From: Cololabis saira
Taxonomy: Eukaryota > Chordata > Actinopteri > Beloniformes > Belonidae
DNA: 64,000 nucleotides
Direction: 5' to 3'
NCBI RefSeq assembly: GCF_033807715.1
Contig: NC_084590.1
Span: 2,330,501-2,394,500, forward strand
Shown here: positions 10,783 to 20,514 of the stretch, piece by piece
Layout of the letters: every line of letters starts with the position of its first letter
Numbering within the stretch: position 1 is the stretch's first letter
Notes under the pieces: model-generated
What the model was told of the DNA's origin: nothing
Databases searched by the model: none
What the model saw: the letters and a program-made list of their open reading frames with translations, nothing else
Made by a program: the position numbers and the translations under genes

Positions 10783-11428
10783 TTACACAATGTCCATCAC
10801 CCAGACGTTGCTGTCAAGAATTTCATCGAATTCAGCACGAAAGTCTGGGATATTTTCGTAGCAGTCAGGTAGCTCTAGGAACATTCCACATGTTCGTCCA
10901 ATTGGACGTCTTGTGAAATCAGACATCACTGTGAACTCAACAGTTATACTGTGACAGAATCAAATCGGATCCTGTGCAGAATCTTAGAAATTTACCAAGT
11001 TTTGCTTCATCCCTAATATACCGTCTGAGATGATGTTCGACCTCTTTTTGCTTTGCCGTCATATCTGCTGGGAACTTCAACAGCCTTGACACCTTCTTAG
11101 TTGTTGGTTTGAGGTCGGTGTACATCTTGGTCAGCTTTTCATAATTCAGACTCATCTGTGATTTTGTGATGTCCCTCCAACAATCAATTACAAACTTTGG
11201 CTTTTGCACAAGTTCTTTGTGGGAAATCTCTTCCAGAATTCCTGGAAGGGCGTCTGCTGAGGCTCTTCTTCTGCATTCGTAGTTGTTGAGGACCTCCAAA
11301 AGGTCATCAGGTTCAACAGAGACTTCTGCATCTCAGTTGCCACAACATACCTTTTGCTCTTCCATTAGTGTGAGAGCTTCCTCTGGGACCCCGCGATCTC
11401 GTAGGAAATTTATCACGGTGATTGACAT
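10783..11428 (-). pseudogene. HECT-type E3 ubiquitin ligase C-lobe, transposon-borne
   Basis: Read leftward, an ATG at 11428 inside the right TIR opens a short exon (MSITVINFLRDRGVPEEAL...) ending AAG before a GTATG donor at 11350. The next exon encodes EISHKELVQKPKFVIDCWRD, then KEVEHHLRRYIRDEAKLGKF and FLRFCTGSDL, typical of the HECT region ahead of the C-lobe. The C-lobe continues as RRPIGRTCGMFLELPDCY and ends VWVMDIV with a stop at 10783-10785. The TCG within RTCGMF places the ubiquitin-accepting cysteine at 10888-10890. A one-base shift near 10953 separates the two parts, and the intron near 11340 looks shrunken. HECT ligases pass ubiquitin through this cysteine to substrates. Fish genomes have many G2E3-like HECT genes; relation to those is inference. 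Confidence 0.65.
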
Positions 11429-12774
11429 TTTTGCCCAGTCCAAGGAACAGATGTTCTGGTGGATTATAGTCCTTTAAAAGAGTCACATGAGGTTACATAA
11501 TTCATTTAGTCAATTATACAGTATATGAGCAAAATACCTCTTGACCAAACACCTTTATTTTAACAATATTGTCGGGATGATAATTGGTGCTTTCATAAAA
11601 TGATTATCAAAATTAGTTTTTAAATTGATAATCATCAGTATAGTATAGTATAATGAAAAAATTGAGTAGTTTGTATTGATAAACAGATTATGTTAGAAGA
11701 GAGCTGGGAGAAGTTGTAAACAGTTTTAAGTGTCATTCCTTTTCAGCAACAGTATGCCTTATTTAAAATAGTTCCTCAAAAGCATCACATTTACATATTG
11801 TAAACACATTAACCACAGTATTAAACTCTGACTGCAAACAGTAAAAGCTAGTGATGTGATATAAGAACGTGTTTCTTGTCAAACGTAGGCTAGAATAAGA
11901 CTTAATAAAGTAAATAATATTAACTTTAGCTTCACAAGCCTGAAATACAAGAACTTCTTGATACTTACTGTAAGATTGCTGTATAATGTCAGCGTGGATG
12001 TCAGAGCGTTGCAGCCACTGTTAACTCCAGCACATAGACGGCCCCTAAATGAATGAAACGGGTGCTTTATGTCTCGTTTTGATCATTTAGCAACAAAATT
12101 GTTACAACAAAACAACACTGCTCTGAGGGAAGATTTGCACGTTATTTCATGTTGGTTTTGAGAGGCTTTACATCCCCACTAACCCTGGAAATAGTTGTAA
12201 ACAGTAACATTAAAAATAGCATTTCACCGTTTTAGCCAACGTTAGCCTCATATGCTTTATGTTAGGTTGGTAACAAGGTTCAGAATACAAGAATGGGCTT
12301 TAAGATATTTATTTAAAACACTTATCACACATAGGAATATAGTTGCATAACTTCAGAAACGTACCTTCCACTCCAAGATGTTGTAGCTGGTCCCGGTCCC
12401 GGTGCTGCTGCTGCTGCTGCTGCTGCTGCATGGATCTATTATAAAACAGCTGCATGTCCGTCTCTCCTCACTGGCTTTGATGGGCCAGAGATTTAGACTT
12501 TAATCACGAAATTGTATTTCGATTTCTAATATGATTATTTCGAGGGAACGAAATACTTAATTCGTTCGCTCGATATCCTAAATCGAGGGAACGAAATAAT
12601 TATTTCGAGGGAACGAAATACTTAATTCGTTCCCTCGAAATAATTATTTCGTTCCCTCGATTTAGGATATCGAGGGCACGATTTAGGATATCGAGGGCAC
12701 GAGTTAGGATATCGAGGGCACGAGTTAGCGTTCTTTATTTTTTTTTCCTCCAGTGGCCACTCGGGGGCTCCGTA
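11404..12774 (-). repeat. Right terminal inverted repeat (1.37 kb)
   Basis: Reverse complement of 6027-7386 with a few indels. It includes the CTG run near 12410-12430 and the subterminal repeat cluster at 12535-12725, and ends GGGGGCTCCGTA followed by CAATTC. Confidence 0.85.
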
Positions 12775-12938
12775 CAATTCCTTTGTCAAACCATTTATCC
12801 AAAAATAATGTTTTGTTTTTGTAAACAATATTACAGTTGTTCCAAATGAAACAACTTTGTGGAGAGAAATTGTGTTTGTAAATCAATGTCCATGCTAAGA
12901 GAACCTTTTGATGGAAGTGAGAAGGTTTTAGTGGTATT

Positions 12939-13112
12939 TGTTAGATATTCACTAGATACTGTATATCTCGAATTAAATCCAGACCTTGAGCTTCAGCGAC
13001 CAGCTTTATTGAACAGCTTGTACCCGCACAATACCATGACAACAGTGCCCTCTGCTGTTAACTCCACACATGCAATCCTGTCTCCTGCTGATAACATCAT
13101 CAGTATATGACA
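12939..13112 (-). repeat. 3' LTR of the old gypsy element
   Basis: TGTTAGATATTCACTAGATA ... ATATGACA, 174 bp, preceded by GTATT. The partner LTR at 24015-24183 differs by a 5-bp indel and a few substitutions. A G-rich polypurine tract, seen on the minus strand, lies next to it at about 13113-13121. Confidence 0.9.
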
Positions 13113-13217
13113 TCCCCCCCTTACTTAGGATTTAACTCAAACTCTACATAAAAAAACTGAAAACATTTCCATACCTGGACATTGCTTTTAAACATTTTTT
13201 TTTCAGAACATACCTTC

Positions 13218-13605
13218 CCAGGGCAGCACGGTGGCTTAGTGATTAGCACTGTTACCTCACAGCAAGAAGGTCCCCGGTTCGACTCCCAGGCCCAGCAGGA
13301 CCTTTCTGTGTGGAGTTTGCATGTTCTCCCCGTGCTTGCGTGGGTTCTCTCCGGGTACTCCGGCTTCCTCCCACAGTCCAAAAACATGCATATTAGGTTA
13401 ATTGGTGATTCTAAATTGCCCGTAGGTGTGAGTGTGAGTGTGGTTGTGAGCATGGTTTGTGTGTTTATATGTGGCCCTGTGATGGACTGGTGACCTGTCC
13501 AGGGTGTAACTGCCTCTCACCTGAAATGAGCTGGGATAGGCTCCAGCAGACCCCCGTGACCCTGCAAAGGATAAAGCGGGTATAGATAATGGATGGATGG
13601 ATGGA
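13218..13605 (+). mobile_element. tRNA-derived SINE
   Basis: It carries a pol III A-box-like TGGCTTAGTGA near 13232 and a B box GGTTCGACTCC at 13276. The tail is (GGAT)n-like at 13590-13605. Flanks AGAACATACCTTC (13205-13217) and AGAACATCCTTC (13606-13617) form a target duplication with one indel. The body (CACGGTGGCTTAGTGATTAG, then TTCTCTCCGGGTACTCCGGC) is a very common fish repeat; I think of the Mermaid type but am not sure of the name. Confidence 0.8.
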
Positions 13606-13714
13606 AGAACATCCTTCACTTTTTTTTTCTTTTAACAGTCTCCATCTTAACACAGAATAAACATCACCGTCATCCAACTACAACTGTGGAAACCTGTTTC
13701 CTTTACATGTTTAT

Positions 13715-15724
13715 TTACTTTATGATAAAGTCAGTTAGTCTCTGGGGCAGTTTTATCTGCCTGTGAGGTCTCTCATACTTGGGTGTGAGAAGCTCAGGTA
13801 TGATCTTCTCAGTGTGAGTCTCTGTGCTGGACTCTGGGGTCTGTCTGTTCCCGTGCTCCACCTTCTCAGTCCATGTCATTTGTGTTTTGTTGGTTGATTG
13901 TGGAGCCGGGTCCTCAGCATAGTACTTTTTGACAAATGTGGTGTTCCTGGAGTATGTAGCTCCGCTTGGTGACTTAACAACCACATTGTTACCGTCCTTA
14001 CTGATTACCTTGTGTGGTGTCTTGTTGAATGTAGTGGAGAACTTGTCTACCTTATCTTGCTTCAGTAGAACCTGATCTCCAACTGTTACGTTTGAGTGTT
14101 TAGCTCTGCTTTTATTGTCTGTGTAGATCTTTGACTTTGCTTTCCGTTCCGCGTCTGTGTCTCTGGTTTCCAGATCTCTTTCTGGTGTTGTTATATCTGG
14201 GAGCTTTCCTCTGATTTTCCTTTTGAAGAGCAGCTCTGCAGGGCTCTTTCCTGTTGTGGAATGATCGATAGATCTGTAGATTGTGACATACTTCCGAAGT
14301 TCCCTTTTCCAGTCCAATCCTTCAGATTGTGCAATGCGTATCCTCTTCATCAGTGAAGCATTTTGCCTTTCCACTTCACCGTTGGCTTGTGCCCACTTTG
14401 GTGTCGTTTTCACATGTCGTATTCCATTTTCCTGACAGAATGACTGGAACTGTGCTGACATGAACTGAGGTCCACAATCAGATCTAATGGTGATGGGGAG
14501 CCCGTGACGACTGAAAATGTGCTCTAGACTGTCTATCACCTTCTCTGTAGTAGTTGACTGTAAGATATCATATTCATAGTATCGGCTGTAATAGTCTATG
14601 ACTACCAGTATAGAATGTCCTGTTGGTAGTGGGCCCAATAAATCAGTAGCAACATCTTGCCAAGGCCCATCTGGAAGTGCTGTAGGTCGTAGTGGCTCAG
14701 GTACATCGGGTCGTGCTACTATCTGGCATCCGTGACATGATTTCACATGTTTCTCTGCAGCCCTATCCATTCCTGGCCACCATACTTTACTCCTGAGGTG
14801 CTGCTTTGTGCCTACTATGCCTAAATGTCCCTCATGGGCCAAAGCTAGGGCCCTGGCTCTGAATGTGTGTGGCAGAATAATACGTGTCCCTCTCAACACT
14901 AACTGTCCAATCACACACAGCTCATATGCTATTGGTGCATATGCCTGGCACTTGTCAAAGCAGCCGCTTTGTACAGCATTTCTCACCTCTCTTAGTTCTT
15001 CGTCTGTTGATGAAGCCTCCTCAACTTCTCTCGTAGTTAGTGCTCTTGGGGTGGCATTTGTGGCAACAAACCTCACATATTCCTCGGCTCCATGTTTGTG
15101 AGTCTGCTCCATCGCACTTATTCCCAGCAGTCGTGATAGGGGGTCTGCAATATTGTCTTTCCGGGAATATGGACCACCCTAAAATCATATGGTTGGAGCC
15201 TCAACACCCACCGTTCAATACGGGCGCATGGTTTTGATGTGGGACTGTAGATGGCCTCCAGGGCCTTGTGGTCTGTCACTAAGTCAAACTTTTTTCCATA
15301 AATGTATGGGTGCAGTCTTTCACAGGCCCAAACTAAAGCGAGTGCCTCTCGCTCAGTTTGCGAATATCTCCTTTCACAGTCTGTTAAGCTTCTGCTTACG
15401 TAACATATCGGCACCATTTCTCGCTTTTGTTCTTGTACTAGAACTGCTCCTATGCCAACTGGTCCGGCATCTGCTATAACTTTGGTGGGAGCATATTTCT
15501 CAAAATATGCCAGAGTGCTAGCTTCAGCTAATTTTTCCTTAAGCACTCGAAACGCTTGCTTCTGCTCTGGCCCAAAATTAAATGGTGTGTCTTTTTTAGT
15601 GAGTCTCCGCAGCGGCTCTGATATGCTGGCAAACTGAGGTATGAACCGGCTGCTGTACCCAGCTAAGCCCAGAAAGCTGCGTACCTCTGATGCATTCTCT
15701 GGCTCCCGTGCCTCAGCTACAGCT
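13715..15724 (-). pseudogene. Old gypsy element: RT end, RNase H and integrase
   Basis: Reading leftward from the junction with the young element, the RT/RNase H linker (SFLGLAGYSSRF-like) leads to RNase H (VIADAGPVGIGAVLVQEQ, LVTDHKALEAIY). Near 15165 a frameshift after HIPGKT cuts the frame. The next open frame (15112-13715, 465 codons) holds the integrase zinc region (HEGHLGIVGTKQHL, CHGCQ) and the DDE core (ATDLLGPLPTGHS, RSDCGPQFMS, NGEVERQN), then a basic C-terminal tail. Integrase would insert cDNA into the genome. The single open frame downstream of the shift is intact, so integrase decayed less than pol. Confidence 0.85.
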
Positions 15725-15902
15725 TGTTATGTCTGGTAGTTCACGACATACACTGTCACTTTAAGAACTTTCGGGGTACGACTCCCCGGTTCTGGTTTAC
15801 GACAGTCTGTTTTTACATGCGTTCATGTGTAGTTCAAAAATAAATGGAGTCACGTCAACTCCGACTTGAGTTACGTGTCGCGTTATTTTTTGCAATATAA
15901 CA
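15725..15902 (+). repeat. 5' LTR of the young gypsy element (178 bp)
   Basis: Starts TGTTATGTCTGG, ends TGCAATATAACA. Identical by eye over its full length to 19931-20108. Followed at once by TTGGAGACGAGAG, a primer-binding-site-like sequence. Confidence 0.95.
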
Positions 15903-15915
15903 TTGGAGACGAGAG

Positions 15916-18228
15916 ATGGCTGAAGCGTGTTCCCTACCACCACCCGCTCCGTTCCTGGCCCTCCCGGGGGAACCACCGGTCCCGTGGCACCGCTGGATCT
16001 CCGCGTTCGAGACGTACATCCTGGCTGCCGGCTTAGCGGACGTGTCCGCCGGGAGGAAACGTGCACTGCTGCTGCACTGCTTGGGAACTGAGGGACAGCG
16101 GGTGTTCGGAACACTCGGCGACGCACCGTCATACTCCCTGGCCGTGGAGTTACTGAAGGGACATTTCGCGGCTCCACAGAGCGCTCTGCTCCGCCGGGTC
16201 CTGTTCCGGCGGCGACATCAAAGGCCAGGGGAAACAGTGGCTCAGTACGTGGCGGACCTGCGGGGTTTGGCTACTTCCTGCAAGTTTGGAAGACTGCGGG
16301 ACGAAATGGTCAGAGACCAACTGATTTTGCACACGAGCTGCAACAAAATCAGAGAAAGATTGTTGCTGGAAAGTGATGATCTGACTTTATCAGCAGCAAT
16401 AAACCTCGCGGTGCAGGTGGAATCTGCGCTGGAGTGCGCGGCGAGCTTTTCAACTCCCCCGCCCTCACAGACACAGGCAGCGGGCGCGCTCACCTCACAG
16501 ACGCCGCTCCTTCATGTGAGCGCTGACAGCGGGGAGGAGAACATCCTACTGGCCGCTCGGCCCCGCGATCAGTACCATCAGCAGTGTGGGAACTGTGGCT
16601 CTTCTGCACACAACTCCAGAGCCCAGAACTGCCCTGCCCGTGGTAAAACCTGCTCCAACTGTGGAAAATTAAACCACTTCCACAAAGTCTGCAGGTCTGC
16701 CCCAGCTCGAGCCTCTCAGCCACCCACTAACACCACAGTCATCCACAACGTGAGCTCAGCACGAGCACCGTTCAAAACGTGCTCGTTAATGGTTGGAGAT
16801 GTCACTCTGCCCCTCCTCCTGGACACAGGAGCCACAGTGTCTCTCCTGAACCTGGCGACTGTTACACAGTTTTTCCCCTGCGAGCCACTTGGACCGGCCA
16901 CCACCACCCTGCGTGGTTACGCCGACTCCAAAATTGACATTGTGGGCTCCCTCCAGCTGCCCGTAAAATACGGGGATAAGACACTGCCAGTTTTTAGATT
17001 CAATGTCGCACGCCACGGGACCAACCTCCTGGGCCTCGACCTCTTCACCAGCCTCGGTTTCACCCTGCTGGACACCCACGGCTCAGAGATCAACGCCGTT
17101 GTCATCCCCTGGCAGCAACAGTGGCCTGCGCTGTTCAGCGGGGTGGGCTGCCTCGTGGGTTTCGCCCACCAGCCCCTGTTGGACCCGACTGTGACGCCTG
17201 TCATACAGCCCCTCCGTCGTTCTCCCCTGGCCCTCCGTGATGACATCTCTGCTCAGCTGCAAGGTATGCTGGATGACGACATCATCGAGCAGGTGAACGC
17301 GTCACCCTGGATCTCCAACTTGGTGGTGGCCAGGAAGAAGTCTGGGGGGCTGCGACTCTGCGTGGACCTTCGAGCGGTGAACAAGGCCATCATCCCCGAC
17401 AAATACCCCCTGCCAACCACAGAGGAGCTCACCGCCCAGTTCCACGGGTCCACCGTTTTTTCGAAACTGGACCTCCGCCAGGGTTACCTCCAGGTGCCAC
17501 TACACCCCGAGAGCCGCAACCTCACCGCTTTCATCACCCACAGAGGGGTGTTCCGCTACAAACGCATGGCGTTTGGGCTAAGCTCCGCCCCCAGCTGCTT
17601 CCAGAAAATTATGGCCTCCGTCTTCGCAGGTATACCGGGTGTGGCAGTCTACCTGGATGACATTGTGGTTCACGGGGCCACGATCGAGAAACATGATGAG
17701 CGCCTGCACAGGGTGTTCAGTGCAATGGCCAAGCACCACCTCACACTCAATGGCGAGAAGTGTGTCTTCGCTGCCCCAGCCATTGACTTTGTCGGGTTCC
17801 GCCTCTCAGCGGGTGGCACGTACCCGCTCCACTCCAACACAGAGGCCATCCACCGTGTCCCGGAGCCAACCTCAGCCGCTCAGGTGGCCTCTTTCCTGGG
17901 CATGACGGCGTATTACCTCCGTTTCTTGCCACAGTACTCTGCCACGACTGTGCCGCTGCGTAAGCTGCTGAAGCAAGACGAGCCCTGGGTCTGGACACCG
18001 GCATGTTCCGACGCCGTGCGCCTACTGAAGTCCCAACTCACCTCTGCACCGGTCCTGGCCCACTTCGACCTGGTCAGCCCCACCCTCGTCACGTGCGACG
18101 CCTCTGCCCTCGCCGTCGGCGCGGTGATGTCCCAGCTGCAGGGGGGCGTCGAGAGGCCGATCGCCTTCGCCTCGCGGGCTCTCAGCCCCACAGAACAGAG
18201 GTACTCGTGGGGGAGCGGGAGGCCTTAG
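15916..18228 (+). CDS. Gag-protease-RT-RNase H polyprotein (part 1)
   Basis: A 770-codon frame starting MAEACSLPPPAPF shortly after the 5' LTR. Residues 1-210 resemble a gypsy gag capsid. Two CCHC zinc knuckles follow at about 221-262 (CGNCGSSAHNSRAQNC, CSNCGKLNHFHKVC). The aspartic protease motif LLLDTGATVSLL is at about 298-310. Reverse transcriptase has LRLCVDLRAVNKAII, KLDLRQGYLQVPL and the catalytic YLDDIVV at about 578. RNase H begins with LVTCDASALAVGAVM near 722. The frame ends early because a one-base deletion near 18210 throws RNase H out of frame (stop at 18226). Gag, protease and RT copy the element's RNA in cytoplasmic particles. Confidence 0.9.
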   Translation: MAEACSLPPPAPFLALPGEPPVPWHRWISAFETYILAAGLADVSAGRKRALLLHCLGTEGQRVFGTLGDAPSYSLAVELLKGHFAAPQSALLRRVLFRRRHQRPGETVAQYVADLRGLATSCKFGRLRDEMVRDQLILHTSCNKIRERLLLESDDLTLSAAINLAVQVESALECAASFSTPPPSQTQAAGALTSQTPLLHVSADSGEENILLAARPRDQYHQQCGNCGSSAHNSRAQNCPARGKTCSNCGKLNHFHKVCRSAPARASQPPTNTTVIHNVSSARAPFKTCSLMVGDVTLPLLLDTGATVSLLNLATVTQFFPCEPLGPATTTLRGYADSKIDIVGSLQLPVKYGDKTLPVFRFNVARHGTNLLGLDLFTSLGFTLLDTHGSEINAVVIPWQQQWPALFSGVGCLVGFAHQPLLDPTVTPVIQPLRRSPLALRDDISAQLQGMLDDDIIEQVNASPWISNLVVARKKSGGLRLCVDLRAVNKAIIPDKYPLPTTEELTAQFHGSTVFSKLDLRQGYLQVPLHPESRNLTAFITHRGVFRYKRMAFGLSSAPSCFQKIMASVFAGIPGVAVYLDDIVVHGATIEKHDERLHRVFSAMAKHHLTLNGEKCVFAAPAIDFVGFRLSAGGTYPLHSNTEAIHRVPEPTSAAQVASFLGMTAYYLRFLPQYSATTVPLRKLLKQDEPWVWTPACSDAVRLLKSQLTSAPVLAHFDLVSPTLVTCDASALAVGAVMSQLQGGVERPIAFASRALSPTEQRYSWGSGRP

Positions 18229-18600
18229 CGTGCCTCTGGGCTTGTGAGCGCTGGCATATGTACCTTTACGGGCGCACATTCACACTGAGGACCGACCACC
18301 AGGCCCTCACTACCCTCCTGGCAACGTCAGGCACCGGTCACAAACCGCTCCGCCTCCATCGTTGGGCTGACCGACTGCAGCAGTACAACTTCCGCCTGCA
18401 GTTCACGCCAGGCCGCGACAACGTGGTGGCTGACCTGCTGTCACGTGCGATCCCTAGCCCACCCGAAGCCCAACCTTTGGCACCCGAACGGGACCAGGCC
18501 GAACAGGACCTCATCCAGCTCCTCCACACACCCCTCCACGAGACAGTGTCGCTGCAGGAGCTTCGGGACGCCTCAGCGGACGACCCGTCCTGTCCACTCT
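18211..18600 (+). CDS. RNase H continuation of the young gypsy element, second frame
   Basis: In the next frame the RNase H domain goes on with GEREALACLWACERWHMYLY, RTDHQALTTLL and the linker FTPGRDNVVADLLSRA. The segment ends where a second one-base deletion near 18595 shifts into the integrase frame. The open frame formally extends from 18003 to 18785, but only this part matches the family. It belongs to one original polyprotein with the flanking frames. Confidence 0.8.
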
Positions 18601-19909
18601 CTCGACCTACGTCAGGCAAGGCTGGCCTGGGAAGGTGCCCGACGAGCTGCTTCCCTATCACAGGGTCAGGGAGGAGTTGTCGTGCTGGAACGACACCTGT
18701 GTCGCCCGCGGGCTCTGCACTGTGGTCCCTGGTGACCTCCGGGCGCGTGTCCTTGCTATGGCGCACGAGGGTCACCTGGGCATAGTCAGGCTCAAACAGA
18801 GGTGCCGTGATGTTGTGTGGTGGCCGGGCATCGACAGGGAAATAGAGGCCCTGGTCAGGGACTGCACTGCTTGCCTTCTTAGCGGCAAGACCAGGGCCCC
18901 GGCCCCACCCCCACCAATGCAGCCGTTAGACTGGCCGTCACAGCCCTGGGAGCACCTGCAGCTTGACATCTGTGGTGAGCTGCATGGGGTGCCGCATCAT
19001 CAGAGGTTCCTCGTCGTGGTCTACGACCTCCACTCTAAGTGGCCGGAGGTGGCACCCGCGGGCTCCGTCACGGCCAAGGTGCTCATTGACATTCTGGAGT
19101 CTCTGTTCGCACGTTGGGGATTGCCCCGGAGGATCACGACTGACAATGGACCCCAAATGGTCTCCCATGAACTGTCCTCATACCTGGCGGGGAAGGGGAT
19201 TCGCCACATCCGCACAGCGTTCTACAACCCGGCGGCGAACGGGGGGGTGGAACGTTTAAATCAAACGCTGAAAAACGGGATCAGGGCTCATTTGGCACAA
19301 GGGTGCACACTCACCACTAGTCTCCTACAGACGCTGCTGCACTATCGGGCCACCCGACACGCCACCACAGGAGTTTCCCCAGCCTCCCTCATGCTGGGAC
19401 GGGAGCTCCAGCTGCCTCTGGATAGGCTCCGCCCAACACTGGCTCAGGTCCCAGTGCACCCGGTTCAAGCTGCAGTCGCTACCCGTCAACGCCAGATGAA
19501 GGACCGCTTCGACAGGACCCGACGGGTTAGACCACCTGCCATCGCTGTCTCGGATTGGGTCAGGATCCGACGGCCTCATCGTGGCGACAAGCTCCAGTCG
19601 TTCTGGTCAGACCCCGTCCAGGTTACCAAACGGCTTGGTCCAGCTTCATTCGGGTTAGCCGATGGCACCCGCTGGCATGCTAAACGCCTGCGTAAGGTGC
19701 AGGCCCCACCGGCGCCCGGACTGGGTGTGCCGGCCTTTACAGCCCTGCCGGCTGCACAGTTCGATGCGGCAGCCGCCCCAGCTGTCCAAGCGCAGGCCGC
19801 AGTCGAAGAGCAGCCACCGGAAATTGCTGCTGCACCCGAGGGTCGCCCAGCTCGGGCTCGCGCCAGGCTTAAACACCTGGGGGACTTTGAGACTGAGTAT
19901 CACACCTAG
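18601..19909 (+). CDS. Integrase of the young gypsy element, third frame
   Basis: A 424-codon open frame (formally from ATG 18635). The zinc region is HEGHLGIVRLKQR with CTACLLSG. The DDE core shows LDICGELHG, TTDNGPQMVS and NGGVERLNQTLK. The C-terminal part (DWVRIRRPHRGDKL, FWSDPVQVTKRLG) resembles the gypsy integrase C-terminal domain. There is no clear chromodomain. It inserts element cDNA. The start codon is unlikely to be used; expression would need the upstream polyprotein frame. Confidence 0.85.
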
Positions 19910-19930
19910 GTTGTGTGAAGGGGGGGGAAA

Positions 19931-20108
19931 TGTTATGTCTGGTAGTTCACGACATACACTGTCACTTTAAGAACTTTCGGGGTACGACTCCCCGGTTCTG
20001 GTTTACGACAGTCTGTTTTTACATGCGTTCATGTGTAGTTCAAAAATAAATGGAGTCACGTCAACTCCGACTTGAGTTACGTGTCGCGTTATTTTTTGCA
20101 ATATAACA
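19931..20108 (+). repeat. 3' LTR of the young gypsy element (178 bp)
   Basis: Identical to the 5' LTR, preceded by a G-run polypurine tract and followed by the target duplication CAGCT. Confidence 0.95.
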
Positions 20109-20514
20109 CAGCTCTCACTCTTTCTGCCGTGGGGCCGATGCCCTTTTGTGAGAGTAGCATGCCCATGAATATTAGCTTGTCCATGTTGAATTGACACTTG
20201 TCTGCATTTAGTGTCAGCCCACAGCTCTCCAGCCTCTTCAGAACAGCATGGAGTCACTGATCATGGGTCTCCTGGCCTGGGGCATGAACAATGATGTCAT
20301 CAGAAATATTCTCCACCCCTTCGATGCCGGTTAATGCCGTTGCAATTTCATGCTGATATTGTTCACTTGCTGATGAAACACCAAATATGAGTCTTTTGTA
20401 CCTGAAAGTACCTGCATGTACAGCAAATGTGGTGATACCCCTCGACTCTGGTGTGAGCTCTAGCTGGTGGTATCCCCACTTCAACTCCAGTTTGCTGAAA
20501 GTGACTGATCCATT
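20109..20514 (-). pseudogene. Old gypsy element: reverse transcriptase core segment
   Basis: Leftward frame begins at the solo-LTR junction and reads NGSVTFSKLELKWGYHQLEL, FRYKRLIFGVSSASEQYQ and the catalytic motif region ENISDDIIVHAPG. The usual aromatic residue before the aspartate pair is serine (SDD), which would probably impair activity. A TGA at 20254-20256 ends the frame after QETHDQ. RT sequence then continues (LESCGLTLNADKCQF-like) to the young element's insertion point. Confidence 0.85.

Larger units (their letters stand above)
6027..12774. mobile_element. IS3EU-like DNA transposon with 1.36-kb TIRs, carrying integrase and HECT fragments
   Basis: This is a 6748-bp element bounded by TACGGAGCCCCCGAGTGGCC and its reverse complement, with a 6-bp target duplication CAATTC on both sides. 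The TIRs run from 6027 to 7386 and from 11404 to 12774, nearly identical in inverse orientation. Between them lie the C-terminal half of an integrase-type transposase (plus, 7417-8374), a HECT C-lobe gene (minus, 11428-10783), an L2-like LINE fragment and two mariner MITEs. A DDE-integrase coding region together with a 6-bp duplication suggests the IS3EU superfamily; that name is inference from memory. The copy cannot mobilise itself because its transposase is truncated. Confidence 0.75.
15725..20108 (+). mobile_element. Young Ty3/gypsy retrotransposon nested in the old one
   Basis: A 4384-bp element with 178-bp LTRs identical to each other, target duplication CAGCT (15720-15724 and 20109-20113), a primer site after the 5' LTR and an AAGGGGGGGGAAA-like polypurine tract at 19917-19930 before the 3' LTR. 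It inserted head-on into the RT/RNase H region of the minus-strand element. Identical LTRs imply recent insertion. The GC content of its coding part is clearly higher than its surroundings. Confidence 0.95.

Noticed and set aside
13218..13605. tRNA gene
   Set aside because: A and B boxes are present but the sequence does not fold as a mature tRNA, and it has a SINE body, GGAT tail and target duplication.
16150..19903. Minus-strand and alternate frames across the young gypsy element
   Set aside because: Shadows of the GC-rich gag-pol coding strand.
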